DNA from: Limosilactobacillus oris DSM 4864
Lineage (GTDB): Bacteria; Bacillota; Bacilli; Lactobacillales; Lactobacillaceae
Direction of reading: 5' to 3'
Assembly: GCF_001434465.1 (NCBI RefSeq)
Contig: NZ_AZGE01000015.1
Location: 1-41,944, forward strand
Length of the DNA: 41,944 bases
Positions 17,619 through 25,615 of this stretch are shown piece by piece. The notes beneath the pieces are model-generated. The model did no database searches. It was not told the origin of the DNA and worked only from the letters and a program-made list of their open reading frames with translations. The position numbers and the translations under genes were made by a program. The number at the start of each line of letters is the position of its first letter. The stretch's first letter is position 1.

Positions 17619-18332
17619 ATGAGTGATGAAAAAATAATCAAATCTGCCGACCGGGTGAAGAACCATGGTGAGGTCTTTACGCCTAAGCGGGTAGTCGACC
17701 TAATGCTCGACCAACCAGAAATAACGGCCAAGATTAATGACCTGCACGCCACCTTTCTAGAACCGTCTGCTGGTGAAGGTGCCTTCTTAACCGAACTCTT
17801 GAAGCGGAAACTCAAGGTTGCCGCCAAGCAAAGCAAGACTGCTAGTGCCTTTAATACAAACGCGCTGGTCGCATTATCAACGTTATACGGAATTGAGTAC
17901 CTTGAAGACAATGTTGAGATGCTCGTGATGAACATGATGATGACGTTTACTCAGACCTATTCAAGAATCACTGTCGATGACTTTAAGGGACGGGTTAATG
18001 ACCATGTTCTGAAGAGTGCTCAAGTGATTATCCGGGCCAATATGGCGCAGGGGGACACACTCAAGGGAATTACTGACACGGGAGCGCCAATTGTGTTTAG
18101 TGAATGGCAAGCGGTGAATGGCCAGCCTAGCAAGGTACGACGCATGGAATACACCTTTGAGTCAATTCTGAATCAAAGTGGCCCTACTGGAACGGTTCAG
18201 CATTCTAGTCAGCAATTAGATTTATTTGCTGGGACGGAAGACTTTGATGATGCAAAGCAAGAAGATGATATTTCGTTGCCACAGTACGCACTTTGCAAGT
18301 GGACGGATATTTATAAGCAGGAACTTGAATAG
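17619..18332 (+). CDS. DNA N6-adenine methyltransferase subunit with SAM-binding half only
   Basis: A 237-residue protein. NHGEVFTPKRVVDLM (residues 14-28) is motif X, TFLEPSAGEGAFL is motif I (SAM binding), GIEYLEDNVEMLVMN fits motif II, and ANMAQGDTL fits motif III. The catalytic (N/D)PPY motif that should follow is absent; the C-terminal 80 residues are acidic and end with QQLDLF-type text. The matching NPPY motif is in the preceding protein. I infer that the two polypeptides assemble into one working methyltransferase. The gene is 12 bases after the large gene, clearly in the same operon, and its base composition returns to about 50% GC after the AT-rich end of that gene. A terminator follows. 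Confidence 0.82.
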   Translation: MSDEKIIKSADRVKNHGEVFTPKRVVDLMLDQPEITAKINDLHATFLEPSAGEGAFLTELLKRKLKVAAKQSKTASAFNTNALVALSTLYGIEYLEDNVEMLVMNMMMTFTQTYSRITVDDFKGRVNDHVLKSAQVIIRANMAQGDTLKGITDTGAPIVFSEWQAVNGQPSKVRRMEYTFESILNQSGPTGTVQHSSQQLDLFAGTEDFDDAKQEDDISLPQYALCKWTDIYKQELE

Positions 18333-18340
18333 TACGAAAG

Positions 18341-18373
18341 CAGTGTTTGGCAAGATACCAGGCACTGTTTTTT
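18341..18373 (+). terminator. Terminator after the methyltransferase subunit
   Basis: CAGTG-TTGG pairs with CCAGG-CACTG around CAAGATA, then a six-T run. It closes the restriction-modification operon. Confidence 0.8.
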
Positions 18374-18475
18374 ACTTTGCTCCATTTCAGCAAATGACAT
18401 AGGACAAATCTGCAAATTCACGCAAGTTTGCATAAATTTGGTAGATTTATCGTGTATGAAATGCCAGAAAATGAC

Positions 18476-18505
18476 TTGTCAGCATATCCAGCAGACTAAT
18501 ATAAT
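18476..18505 (+). promoter_or_regulatory. Promoter of the Sel1/unknown gene cluster
   Basis: TTGTCA (18476-18481) and TATAAT (18500-18505), spacer 18 bases. A strong consensus fit, 54 bases before the ATG at 18559. Confidence 0.7.
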
Positions 18506-18558
18506 TACCATAAAAAGGCTTTCTGAAATGTGTAAGCTACGTGACATGGGGAATCAAG

Positions 18559-19047
18559 ATGAATTATGAAAGAATGCGAGCTTTGAATCCCAATAAGATG
18601 CTGGAGAAGGGAAAGCGGTATGCCCGGGCAGGAAATCAAAAGAATGCTTTTTTGTGGTATAAGCAAGCGGCAAAACGTTGCAGTCCAGAAGCTTGCTTTT
18701 TAATGGGTGAGGCGTATTTCTTAGGTAAGTATGTTAAGCAGGATTATCGACAAGCATTGCAATATTACAAGTTGGCGGGAAAATATTTAGGTAGTGAGAA
18801 ACAAGATGGCCCGATTATGGCAGATATTTTGTATCGATTATCAGTTTGCTACTTTTACGGTTATGGGGTAACTCCAAATAATCTACAAGCTCTGGCATAT
18901 GAAGATGATGCGGAGGCGTTTATCGTGTATACTCGTTCAGACCCCAGAAAGTATGAGTGGCAATGTCGGCGGATTTTCTATTTAGGGCTTAAAATACGCC
19001 GGGCTTATGAGCGAGAAATAATGGACAAAGATAGCGAGGATTTGTAG
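18559..19047 (+). CDS. Sel1-repeat (TPR-like) protein
   Basis: A 162-residue protein made of alpha-helical Sel1-like repeats: KGKRYARAGNQKNAFLWYKQ, then CFLMGEAYFLGKYVKQDYRQ and YRLSVCYFYGYGVTPNNLQA, each with the typical A/G spacing (yFlG-G-v-qdy-qAl-yy). No signal peptide is evident, so it is probably cytoplasmic. Sel1 proteins are interaction scaffolds; the partner is unknown. GTG 18541 is in frame, but ATG 18559 has GGGGA about seven bases upstream and is preferred. It leads a run of five small genes (18559-21093) that I read as one transcription unit. Sel1 proteins also occur among immunity genes of toxin systems, which is only a suggestion here. Confidence 0.78.
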   Translation: MNYERMRALNPNKMLEKGKRYARAGNQKNAFLWYKQAAKRCSPEACFLMGEAYFLGKYVKQDYRQALQYYKLAGKYLGSEKQDGPIMADILYRLSVCYFYGYGVTPNNLQALAYEDDAEAFIVYTRSDPRKYEWQCRRIFYLGLKIRRAYEREIMDKDSEDL

Positions 19048-19094
19048 TAATTGGTCCTAGAACTTGAAGTCTAGACTAGGAGGCTTCCTAAACT

Positions 19095-19784
19095 ATGTAT
19101 GCGTGGATAAGTGACGAAACGAAAAAAACTTGGCGGGGGATGATTTTTGCTTATTACGGTTCTGAGCAGGATCCCTATGATTTTCACTATGTTGTGCTTG
19201 ATGCGGATAAAAATCACCTAATTAACGTAAACCTTTACCATACCGGACCAAGCCGACAAATCCAAACTCGGGTAGTATTAATTGATTCGGGGATGGATGA
19301 TTGGATTCAAACTAAAAATCAGGGGATTGTAAATTTCCTAAGTGGCTACTGTGCGTCTCAACTTGCAGAGCAAATTTCACCGGAGCTTTTAGAGAAATGC
19401 ATCCATTTGGACAAGCAATACAACTATCAAAAGATTGTAGAGGTGAAGGGAGCAACAGGGATTGAGAACCTATTGGAGATTACTGGCTACTTTCATGATG
19501 CCCACATAATTAATGTAGAAAGAAAAGATCCTGACCACCTTAAGGTTTTTTTCGAACCAACTTGGGGCTATAAGTTGACGCTATTTTTCTATGGGCAGAC
19601 CAGTTATGATCTCGGCGCTGATCCAGAATACAATTGGTGGCTTGAGGCCTCGTTATTTTTTGAGGATGGCTATTATTGTTTGTGTGATGGTGAGGATGTT
19701 CGGCATTTTTCCATAAAGGAACTTAATTGCTGGTTCAGGTCGAGGAAAATGGCGTATAAATTAGAACCGTGGCCGTTGAGTTAG
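19095..19784 (+). CDS. Hypothetical protein, 229 aa
   Basis: No family recognised. The protein is soluble, acidic and rich in aromatic residues (WRGMIFAYYGSEQDPYDFHY, LGADPEYNWWLEASLFFEDG), with no membrane segment or signal peptide. The C-terminal part (about 130-225; ENLLEITGYFHDAHIINVER, then YKLTLFFYG) has the beta-rich look of small immunity or DUF-type proteins in which a short beta-sheet core binds a partner. AGGAGG (19078-19083) is 11 bases before the ATG. It follows the Sel1 gene by 47 bases and nearly touches the next gene, indicating co-expression. Confidence 0.7.
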   Translation: MYAWISDETKKTWRGMIFAYYGSEQDPYDFHYVVLDADKNHLINVNLYHTGPSRQIQTRVVLIDSGMDDWIQTKNQGIVNFLSGYCASQLAEQISPELLEKCIHLDKQYNYQKIVEVKGATGIENLLEITGYFHDAHIINVERKDPDHLKVFFEPTWGYKLTLFFYGQTSYDLGADPEYNWWLEASLFFEDGYYCLCDGEDVRHFSIKELNCWFRSRKMAYKLEPWPLS

Positions 19785-19794
19785 GGTGAGCAAG

Positions 19795-20247
19795 ATGAGA
19801 AAAGAGGTTGCAGTAACTTTAAAAACACCGGTAGGGAACTTTTGGCTGGATGCGGATGGTCGGCGCTTGACCTTCGATGTGATTGATGTAACGCGCGAAG
19901 TAAATGCAACGGATGACTCTTTTGGCGTTGAAAGATCATTTATTTTAGCACCACACTTGCCTGAGCACTTTAAGATTGAATCGCTGATGCTGAAAACCAA
20001 TTTGTGGCTATCAAAACGAAACTATTATGATAGTTGTTCCGATGAATTTCAGGATGGCTCGGTGTGGATTATTAATGATAAGGCACTTCAAGTAGCGATA
20101 TACGTCGAGAATGAAGAGTATGACGATGTCGTTGTTTCAATGGACTGGCAGAGACTCCCGGAGTATGCCCACGTTGATGAGAAATACCGCACCCGAATGA
20201 TTTTTCAGGTGACGTATAAAGCTGGCTGCCCCATTCTTACAACATGA
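19795..20247 (+). CDS. Hypothetical protein, about 150 aa
   Basis: No family recognised. Soluble, predicted mixed alpha/beta, with WLDADGRRLTFDVIDVTREV near the N-terminus and a tryptophan-containing VVVSMDWQRLPEYAHVDEKY near the C-terminus. GTG 19786 is in frame two bases after the previous stop, but ATG 19795 has AGGGTG six bases upstream and fits better. Overlap of the ribosome-binding site with the previous stop codon suggests translational coupling. Confidence 0.65.
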   Translation: MRKEVAVTLKTPVGNFWLDADGRRLTFDVIDVTREVNATDDSFGVERSFILAPHLPEHFKIESLMLKTNLWLSKRNYYDSCSDEFQDGSVWIINDKALQVAIYVENEEYDDVVVSMDWQRLPEYAHVDEKYRTRMIFQVTYKAGCPILTT

Positions 20248-20263
20248 GAAAGAGGGCAGCGAC

Positions 20264-20677
20264 TTGTCCTTATTCGATGTCTGTGGTCAGATGATGTTCC
20301 TCCAAAGGGGCCAGTTTCCTGCGACTATTGAAACATACGTGGACTATAACCAGCTGATACTCTATCGCTTTAACGGGCGTTGCTATCACCGTTATCCACT
20401 TACGTTCAAGCGTAGTCCGATTGATATTTCAGGATTTAAAGTTCGGGTTACCACACTGGATACCAAGCGATATGCGGGCTTTGTGGCAAACTACCGTAAC
20501 TGCACCCATGATGGCTTCCTGCAGATTAATCGCTATGATTTTGCTAATCAATCTCAGGAACCAGCTCAAATATTCATTCCTTTAGCTGATATAGCGCAGG
20601 TTGAAGCAATTTTACAAAGTCGACCCCGGTGGGATGGTAGTGACAATAATGATTTCTCGTTTAGATGGAGGAGGTAG
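20264..20677 (+). CDS. Hypothetical protein, 137 aa
   Basis: No family recognised. The 137-residue protein is basic and beta-rich, without membrane segments. It starts with TTG at 20264; AGAGGG (20251-20256) is seven bases upstream. Its stop codon lies just before the ribosome-binding site region of the next gene, so the two are probably coupled. The start is the best available because no in-frame ATG occurs near a ribosome-binding site. Confidence 0.6.
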   Translation: MSLFDVCGQMMFLQRGQFPATIETYVDYNQLILYRFNGRCYHRYPLTFKRSPIDISGFKVRVTTLDTKRYAGFVANYRNCTHDGFLQINRYDFANQSQEPAQIFIPLADIAQVEAILQSRPRWDGSDNNDFSFRWRR

Positions 20678-20682
20678 CCCCT

Positions 20683-21093
20683 ATGCAAGACATCACCAAA
20701 ATCCAACTCGATTCAGAAAATTTTTCTTTCTTTTCGCCACCAAAGCGGGGCGAGGAGGTTGGCCAAGTACTGACGATTTTTGCGGATGGTCGGGTAGTAT
20801 TCTCAGCAGAAGATGGCATCGGCGAGGTTCGCCATATCGAAAAGCAGATTGATGCTGATACAGCGGAAACTGTCTTGGGAATGGTGGCTGCAAAATTCCG
20901 GCACCCCCACGACCGGGAAGACTTTGTTACTGATGTCGGAACCTGGCAATTGACGATATTCCATTCTATTGGGCAGTCGGAGTTTACGGGTTCCGTATTT
21001 CCTAACCCCCGCCTGGCAGATATTTCCGACACTATCCGGCAGGTGACGGCGATTCCTAATCTGTGGGTATTCGATGGCATCCAGCTTTACTAG
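20683..21093 (+). CDS. Hypothetical protein, 136 aa
   Basis: No family recognised. A small soluble acidic protein with beta-strand rich text (GQVLTIFADGRVVFSAED; DVGTWQLTIFHSIGQSEFTG). The pattern of a short readout strand followed by a W-x-L-T-I strand resembles small DUF proteins that occur beside toxin or immunity genes, but I cannot name one. GGAGGAGG lies eight bases before ATG 20683; an in-frame ATG at 20665 is part of that ribosome-binding site and is rejected. Last gene of the five-gene run, followed by a terminator. Confidence 0.65.
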   Translation: MQDITKIQLDSENFSFFSPPKRGEEVGQVLTIFADGRVVFSAEDGIGEVRHIEKQIDADTAETVLGMVAAKFRHPHDREDFVTDVGTWQLTIFHSIGQSEFTGSVFPNPRLADISDTIRQVTAIPNLWVFDGIQLY

Positions 21094-21122
21094 CCCACCA
21101 TACAAATTTAATAAATTTCTCA

Positions 21123-21160
21123 GCCTGCACTTTGTGAAAAACAGATTGCAGGCCTTTTAT
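21123..21160 (+). terminator. Terminator of the unknown gene cluster
   Basis: GCCTGCA (21123-21129) pairs with TGCAGGC (21147-21153), followed by CTTTTATTT. Confidence 0.65.
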
Positions 21161-21246
21161 TTCAATAAAAGTTTTTATCCAAAAGTATTTATTAGTTTTT
21201 GTGAAAAACTTTTTCGAAATCTGATCGTAGAAATGGAGATCTTGGA

Positions 21247-21622
21247 ATGAGTTTTTATAGTGAACAACAAGAAGCGATGATTGACTATAATATCTCCGAC
21301 GCACAGCTCCACACGATTACCAACCTGGGCCACCCCGCAAGCCAATGTAATTATCGCGCACGGGCTAGCGGAATACGCTGGCCACTTTGACCTATTGCCA
21401 GCTACCCGGTCTAATACGACTGCAATGTTTTCCTCCGCGACCATATTCAGAAGATCACCGACAATCCTCTACCTCCAGGGTCTGAAGGATGGCCTAATCA
21501 GCTTCAAGGACAAATAGCGTCACGTCAACTCGTTCCAGATACACGAGATCTTGAACGAAATGAACCGGAAGTGGGAGATCTACGACGAAATCTTCCGCTG
21601 GATTAACAAACGTAGATATTAA
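21247..21622 (+). pseudogene. Decayed alpha/beta hydrolase (lysophospholipase/monoglyceride lipase type)
   Basis: Three reading segments make up a remnant. The first (ATG 21247) reads MSFYSEQQEAMIDYN. After a frameshift near 21330 it continues as PQANVIIAHGLAEYAGHFD, the oxyanion-hole region of monoglyceride-lipase-like hydrolases. The middle of the gene, including the nucleophile-elbow GxSxG, is missing. After DGLISFKDK there is an in-frame TAG (21515-21517), and the same frame then reads the conserved C-terminus (QIHEILNEMNRKWEIYDEIF, RWINK) to TAA at 21622. At about 125 codons it is less than half of a normal 270-300 residue enzyme and cannot be active. Confidence 0.8.
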
Positions 21623-21638
21623 TTCACATTAAATTGCT

Positions 21639-21667
21639 AGGAAGCATAACCATGCTTCCTGTTTTTT
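21639..21667 (+). terminator. Terminator after the hydrolase remnant
   Basis: AGGAAGCAT pairs with ATGCTTCCT around AACC and is followed by G and six T. It has outlived the gene and insulates xylA from upstream transcription. Confidence 0.85.
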
Positions 21668-21756
21668 GCCCGCTTGTCATTTCAGAGACCGACGTCAGCC
21701 GCCTGCGGACCCAATTTCGTTTTGTGAAAATAACAACGAATTTTGAACTTTTACCA

Positions 21757-21770
21757 AGAAAGGGTTTACA
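21757..21770 (+). promoter_or_regulatory. cre-like box overlapping the xylA -35
   Basis: AGAAAGGGTTTACA fits the cre pattern except for G in place of the central C. It ends in the TTTACA -35, the same layout as at xylP. Confidence 0.45.
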
Positions 21771-21793
21771 AAACAAAAATCGGGGAGTATATT
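21765..21793 (+). promoter_or_regulatory. xylA promoter
   Basis: TTTACA (21765-21770) and TATATT (21788-21793) with a 17-base spacer, followed 12 bases later by the operator. Confidence 0.7.
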
Positions 21794-21805
21794 AAGACTT
21801 GTAAG

Positions 21806-21826
21806 TTAGTTGTTTATACAAACTAA
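21806..21826 (+). promoter_or_regulatory. XylR operator of xylA
   Basis: TTAGTTGTTTATA runs into CAAACTAA, a 21-base near-palindrome in the transcribed leader. It is preceded by GTAAG, giving GTAAGTTAG, the inverse of the CTAACTTAC flank at xylP and GH43. Confidence 0.75.
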
Positions 21827-21849
21827 ATCATTTCAGGAGGCTATTAATT

Positions 21850-23199
21850 ATGGCTGATTTATGGGAAAACATTGGTGACATTAAATATGAAGGCCCACAC
21901 AAGAGTCTGAAGTCCGGCTTGTTCTATCAATACTACAACCCAGACGAAGTAATCTTAGGTAAGAAGATGAAGGACTGGTTACGGTTCTCAGTTGCTTACT
22001 GGCACACCTTTGACCAACGGCTGGTTGACCCATTCGGTGACGGAACTGCTACTCGTCCATATGACAAGTACAGTGACCCGATGGACCAAGCACTTGCCAA
22101 GGTGGACTACGCATTTGAATTTTACAAGAAGTTAGGCGTTGACTTCCTTTGCTTCCACGACCGGGACTTGGCTCCAGAAGGTGACACTCTGCGTGAAACC
22201 AACAAGAACCTGGACAAGGTTGTTGACAAGATTGTGGAATACCAAAAGGACACCGGCATGAAGGTTCTGTGGAACACTTCCAACCTGTTCACGAACCCTC
22301 GCTTCCTGTCCGGTGCTGGTACTGCACCATCATCCGAAATCTACGCTTACGCTTGTGCCCAATTGAAGCACAGTCTGGAAATTGGTAAGCGGGTTGGCTC
22401 AGAGAACTACGTCTTCTGGGGCGGCCGTGAAGGTTACGAATCACTTTGGAACACCGAAATGAAGCGTGAACAATCACACATTGCCAAGATGTTCCACATG
22501 GCAAAGGACTACGCTAACGAAATTGGTTTCGACGCTCAAATGCTGCTGGAACCAAAGCCAAAGGAACCAACCACGCACCAATACGACTTTGATGCCGCAA
22601 CAACTATCAACTTCATGCGTGAATACGGCCTGGACAAGGACTTCAAGCTCAACCTTGAAGGTAACCACGCTAACCTGGCCGGCCACACTTACCAGCACGA
22701 AATCCGGGTTGCCCGTGAAGCTGGCCTGCTTGGTTCTCTGGATGCTAACCAGGGTGACAAGCTGATTGGCTGGGATATTGATGAATACCCATCCAACCTG
22801 TACGAAACTACCGCTGCTATGTGGGAAGTTATCGAAAACGGTAGCATCGGCCCTCGTGGTGGTCTGAACTTCGATGCTAAGCCACGGCGGACTTCCTTCA
22901 AGCCAGAAGACCTCTTCTACGGTTACATTGTCGGCATGGACAGCTTTGCCGCAGGTCTGCGGGTTGCTGCTGCCATGAAGGAAGACGGCTTCATCGACGA
23001 CGTTCTCAAGACTCGTTACGCTAGCTGGGACGAAGGTCTGGGCAAGGAAATCGAAGACAGCAAGGAAGACTTCAAGAGCCTTGAAGCTAAGGTTATTGAT
23101 ACTCCACAAGCACAACTGCGGGCCGCAACTCAGTCTGACCACCTGGAAGAAATCAAGGACACGATCAACCACTACATGATTGAAACTCTTGCTAAGTAA
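21850..23199 (+). CDS. xylA: Xylose isomerase
   Basis: A 449-residue class II xylose isomerase converting D-xylose to D-xylulose in the cytoplasm. Visible residues are catalytic H103 and D106 ([12 protein letters not shown]), W and E of [12 protein letters not shown], metal ligand E234 and K236 ([10 protein letters not shown]), E270 and H273 ([14 protein letters not shown]), and D298 in [10 protein letters not shown]. Length and motifs are those of lactobacillar XylA. AGGAGG lies nine bases before the ATG. It is the first gene after the accessory island and is controlled by the promoter and operator at 21765-21826. Its codon use (GAA, AAG, AACC rich) looks like that of a highly expressed gene. 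Confidence 0.97.
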   Translation: MADLWENIGDIKYEGPHKSLKSGLFYQYYNPDEVILGKKMKDWLRFSVAYWHTFDQRLVDPFGDGTATRPYDKYSDPMDQALAKVDYAFEFYKKLGVDFLCFHDRDLAPEGDTLRETNKNLDKVVDKIVEYQKDTGMKVLWNTSNLFTNPRFLSGAGTAPSSEIYAYACAQLKHSLEIGKRVGSENYVFWGGREGYESLWNTEMKREQSHIAKMFHMAKDYANEIGFDAQMLLEPKPKEPTTHQYDFDAATTINFMREYGLDKDFKLNLEGNHANLAGHTYQHEIRVAREAGLLGSLDANQGDKLIGWDIDEYPSNLYETTAAMWEVIENGSIGPRGGLNFDAKPRRTSFKPEDLFYGYIVGMDSFAAGLRVAAAMKEDGFIDDVLKTRYASWDEGLGKEIEDSKEDFKSLEAKVIDTPQAQLRAATQSDHLEEIKDTINHYMIETLAK

Positions 23200-23303
23200 T
23201 TCACCTCAAAACCGCGAAATTACATGTAATAACAATTACTAACTATCAATCCAAGAAATGTTCACTAAAAATATTAACAGCATGAGTAGTGTCAGCTAAT
23301 ATA

Positions 23304-23339
23304 AGGGCCGAGGCAATCAACTTTGCCCCGGCCCTTTTT
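23304..23339 (+). terminator. Hairpin with T-run between xylA and xylB
   Basis: AGGGCCG-GGCAA pairs with TTGCC-CGGCCCT around a short loop and is followed by TTTTT (23335-23339). It ends only about 20 bases before the xylB start, so it probably acts as a partial terminator or mRNA stabiliser that makes xylA more abundant than xylB. Confidence 0.75.
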
Positions 23340-23358
23340 GCAGAAAGGAATGAATGTG

Positions 23359-24867
23359 ATGAATGAATACGTAATCGGCGTTGACCTCGGGACCAGTGCC
23401 GTCAAGGTTTCCGCCATGGACAGGGAAGGTCAGATTGCTGCCCAGCAAAGTTACGGCTATGACCTCCACCAGCCCCACCCGGGATACAGTGAACAGGACC
23501 CCCGTGACTGGCTATACGGAACTACCATCGCCATTGACCGGCTCATCCTCCGGGACGGCCTCAAGGCGGAGGAAATTAAGGGGATTTCCTTCTCCGGTCA
23601 GATGCACGGCCTCGTCCTGCTTGACGAAAACGGCCAGGTTCTGCGGCCAGCAATGCTCTGGAACGATACCCGGACGACGAAACAGTGTGAAGAGATTCGG
23701 GAAAAACTCGGCGACAAGTTTATCGACATTACCGGTAACCGGGCCTTGGAAGGCTTTACCCTGCCAAAGCTGCTGTGGGTCAAGGAAAATCAGCCCGACA
23801 TCTGGGCGAAGGCAAAGAGCTTCCTCTTGCCAAAAGACTACGTTCGCTTCATGATGACCGGCAAACAGGCCATTGACTACTCTGATGCCACGGGAACGGT
23901 TCTCTACGACATCAAGAAGGGGACCTGGAGCAAGGAAATTTGCGACGCCTTTGATATTCCAATGTCGATGTGCCCACCACTGATCCGGTCGATTGACGAG
24001 GCGGGGACAGTAACGGACAACTATTCCATGTTCTCCGGCCTGAAAACATCAACCAAGGTCTTTGGCGGTGGCGGTGACAACGCCTGCGGGGCGGTTGGTG
24101 CCGGCATCCTCCAGCCCAACATGGTGATGTCCAGTATCGGGACCTCTGGGGTGGTACTCAAATACGAGCCGGACGCTAACGTCAACTACCACGGGGCCCT
24201 CCAGTACGAGTGTCACGCTATTCCCGACACTTACTACTCAATGGGGGTTACCCTGGCGGCTGGTCACTCGCTGAACTGGTTTAAGCACACCTTCGCGGCG
24301 GACGAGGACTTTACGGAAATGGTCAACCGGGCTTCCCAACGACCATTGGGGGCCAACGGATTGCTCTTTACCCCGTACGTGGTTGGTGAGCGGACCCCGT
24401 ACGCCGATGCCGATATCCGGGGGAGTTTCATCGGCGTGGACAGTATGCAGAATAAGTATGACTTTGTCCGGGCCGTAATTGAGGGGATTACCTTTAGCTT
24501 CCGGGATATTTTGAATATCTACGACCAGCATGGGCAGGACTTCGATACCGTGGTCGCCATCGGTGGAGGTGCCAAGAGTGACTTCTGGCTCCAGCTCCAG
24601 GCGAACATCTTCAACAAGAAGGTGGTGGCCCTGACCAACGAACAAGGCCCTGGCTTGGGGGCCGCCATGCTGGTTGCTGTAGGACTTGGCTGGTATGATT
24701 CCTTGCAAGATTGCGCGAAGAAGTTCGTTCACTTCGGCAAGACCTACCAGCCACAAGCCGATCAGGTCGCCAAGTACAATGACCTGTACAAGGTTTACCA
24801 CCAGGTATATGACCAGACCAAGGGCCTCAGCCACCAGTTGATGACCCTGCGGAATAGCTGGGATTAG
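23359..24867 (+). CDS. xylB: Xylulokinase
   Basis: A 502-residue FGGY kinase phosphorylating D-xylulose to xylulose 5-phosphate for the phosphoketolase pathway. Seen: N-terminal phosphate loop [13 protein letters not shown], substrate loop [15 protein letters not shown], catalytic D240 in [12 protein letters not shown], and the adenosine loop [11 protein letters not shown]. The start is ATG 23359, with AAAGGA nine bases upstream; ATG 23350 is in frame but too close to that site. It is the second gene of the xylAB unit, after a hairpin, and ends at a strong terminator. Confidence 0.95.
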   Translation: MNEYVIGVDLGTSAVKVSAMDREGQIAAQQSYGYDLHQPHPGYSEQDPRDWLYGTTIAIDRLILRDGLKAEEIKGISFSGQMHGLVLLDENGQVLRPAMLWNDTRTTKQCEEIREKLGDKFIDITGNRALEGFTLPKLLWVKENQPDIWAKAKSFLLPKDYVRFMMTGKQAIDYSDATGTVLYDIKKGTWSKEICDAFDIPMSMCPPLIRSIDEAGTVTDNYSMFSGLKTSTKVFGGGGDNACGAVGAGILQPNMVMSSIGTSGVVLKYEPDANVNYHGALQYECHAIPDTYYSMGVTLAAGHSLNWFKHTFAADEDFTEMVNRASQRPLGANGLLFTPYVVGERTPYADADIRGSFIGVDSMQNKYDFVRAVIEGITFSFRDILNIYDQHGQDFDTVVAIGGGAKSDFWLQLQANIFNKKVVALTNEQGPGLGAAMLVAVGLGWYDSLQDCAKKFVHFGKTYQPQADQVAKYNDLYKVYHQVYDQTKGLSHQLMTLRNSWD

Positions 24868-24877
24868 GATAAAAATA

Positions 24878-24929
24878 AACAGGCTGTCAATGCTCGGTAA
24901 AACCGGGCGTTGACGGCCTGTTGCTGTTT
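24878..24929. terminator. Bidirectional terminator between xylB and the YagU-like gene
   Basis: A roughly 21-base stem (AACAGGCTGTCAATG... against the arm at 24902-24922) around a TAAA loop has T-rich tails on both strands, serving two convergent genes. Confidence 0.85.
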
Positions 24930-24943
24930 TTGTGGGAATTTGA

Positions 24944-25441
24944 TTACTTTTGCTTTAACTGGCGAAGAACTTCGTCGGCAATCTCATGGTTGGTCCACAT
25001 CCAAACGGCATGGCCCAGCGCTTCGGAAAGGTGTTCTTCCCACGGCTGGTCGTGGACGCTGGGAACGGTCTTCATGGCGGGCATAATCACCAGGTGGAAG
25101 GCGACCCAAACCGCGAGGCCAAAGGGAATCCCCTCTCCAAGGGTTAAACTCCGAACCTTTTCATCCAGCAGGGCGGCGTAGGCAGTCGCAAAACTAATTG
25201 AAAAGCCAAAGTGCACCAGGTAGCTGACCCATGGCAGGTCTTCACCTGAATAGCAGTAAGTTGCCTGGGTAAGCGCCGCGGGAACGCCGAGCTGCTGCAA
25301 GAGCTTTTGCGGCGGGTTAACTTTATTGCGCTCTGGTGTCCGGGGCGGGAGAATATTTTCCCAGCCCAACTTGACTAGGCCGGAAATAACCCCCGCGCTC
25401 ACGCCTGCGAGTAAAACGTGTTTATAATTCAACTTTGCCAT
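24944..25441 (-). CDS. YagU/DUF1440-family inner membrane protein
   Basis: A 165-residue protein with membrane segments at about 8-26, 70-92 and 98-118 and a C-terminal region rich in H, W and E (HAVWMWTNHEIADEV). The GVSAGVISGLVKLGWENILPPRTPER start and the TYCYSGEDLPWVSYLVHFGF segment are typical of YagU (DUF1440) proteins, known in E. coli as an inner-membrane protein linked to acid tolerance. Its substrate or partner is unknown and no link to xylose is evident. AAAGGA is about ten bases before the ATG at 25441. Confidence 0.82.
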   Translation of the reverse strand: MAKLNYKHVLLAGVSAGVISGLVKLGWENILPPRTPERNKVNPPQKLLQQLGVPAALTQATYCYSGEDLPWVSYLVHFGFSISFATAYAALLDEKVRSLTLGEGIPFGLAVWVAFHLVIMPAMKTVPSVHDQPWEEHLSEALGHAVWMWTNHEIADEVLRQLKQK

Positions 25442-25507
25442 TAGATCACATCCTTTAAGGTTAATTATAGCAGGGGCTGTGCTATAAGTCCTATTATTGA
25501 AACCAAA

Positions 25508-25560
25508 ATCAAGGAGTGCCTTCCCGAGTACGGTAGAACCGAGCTTGGGAGGGCGCTTAT
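25508..25560 (-). terminator. Hairpin after the AraC gene
   Basis: An imperfect hairpin (GCC-TCCCGAG against the GGGAGGGC arm, with CGGTAGAACCG inside) lies beyond the stop at 25616. The minus-strand T-run is weak. Confidence 0.4.
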
Positions 25561-25615
25561 TTATTCTGGATAAGGTTGTAAATTACGGCGGAAGTGTCAG
25601 CCCCGGCAGTCGGTA

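Noticed and set aside
18412-18455. Short repeats of AAATTTG/GCAAA upstream of the Sel1 gene
   Set aside because: Only a few bases long and irregular; not a CRISPR array or clear operator.
19055-19083. TCCTAG...CTAGGA inverted repeat and GGAGGCTTCC hairpin at the ribosome-binding site of the gene at 19095
   Set aside because: Short and without a recognisable riboswitch or leader peptide; could be chance.
20601-20852. 83-codon frame overlapping two small genes
   Set aside because: Overlaps both 20264-20677 and 20683-21093, which have better ribosome-binding sites and coupling.
13021-21850. Search for att repeats, integrase, transposase or tRNA at the island borders
   Set aside because: No recombinase gene, tRNA or convincing direct repeat was found, so a mobile element cannot be defined.
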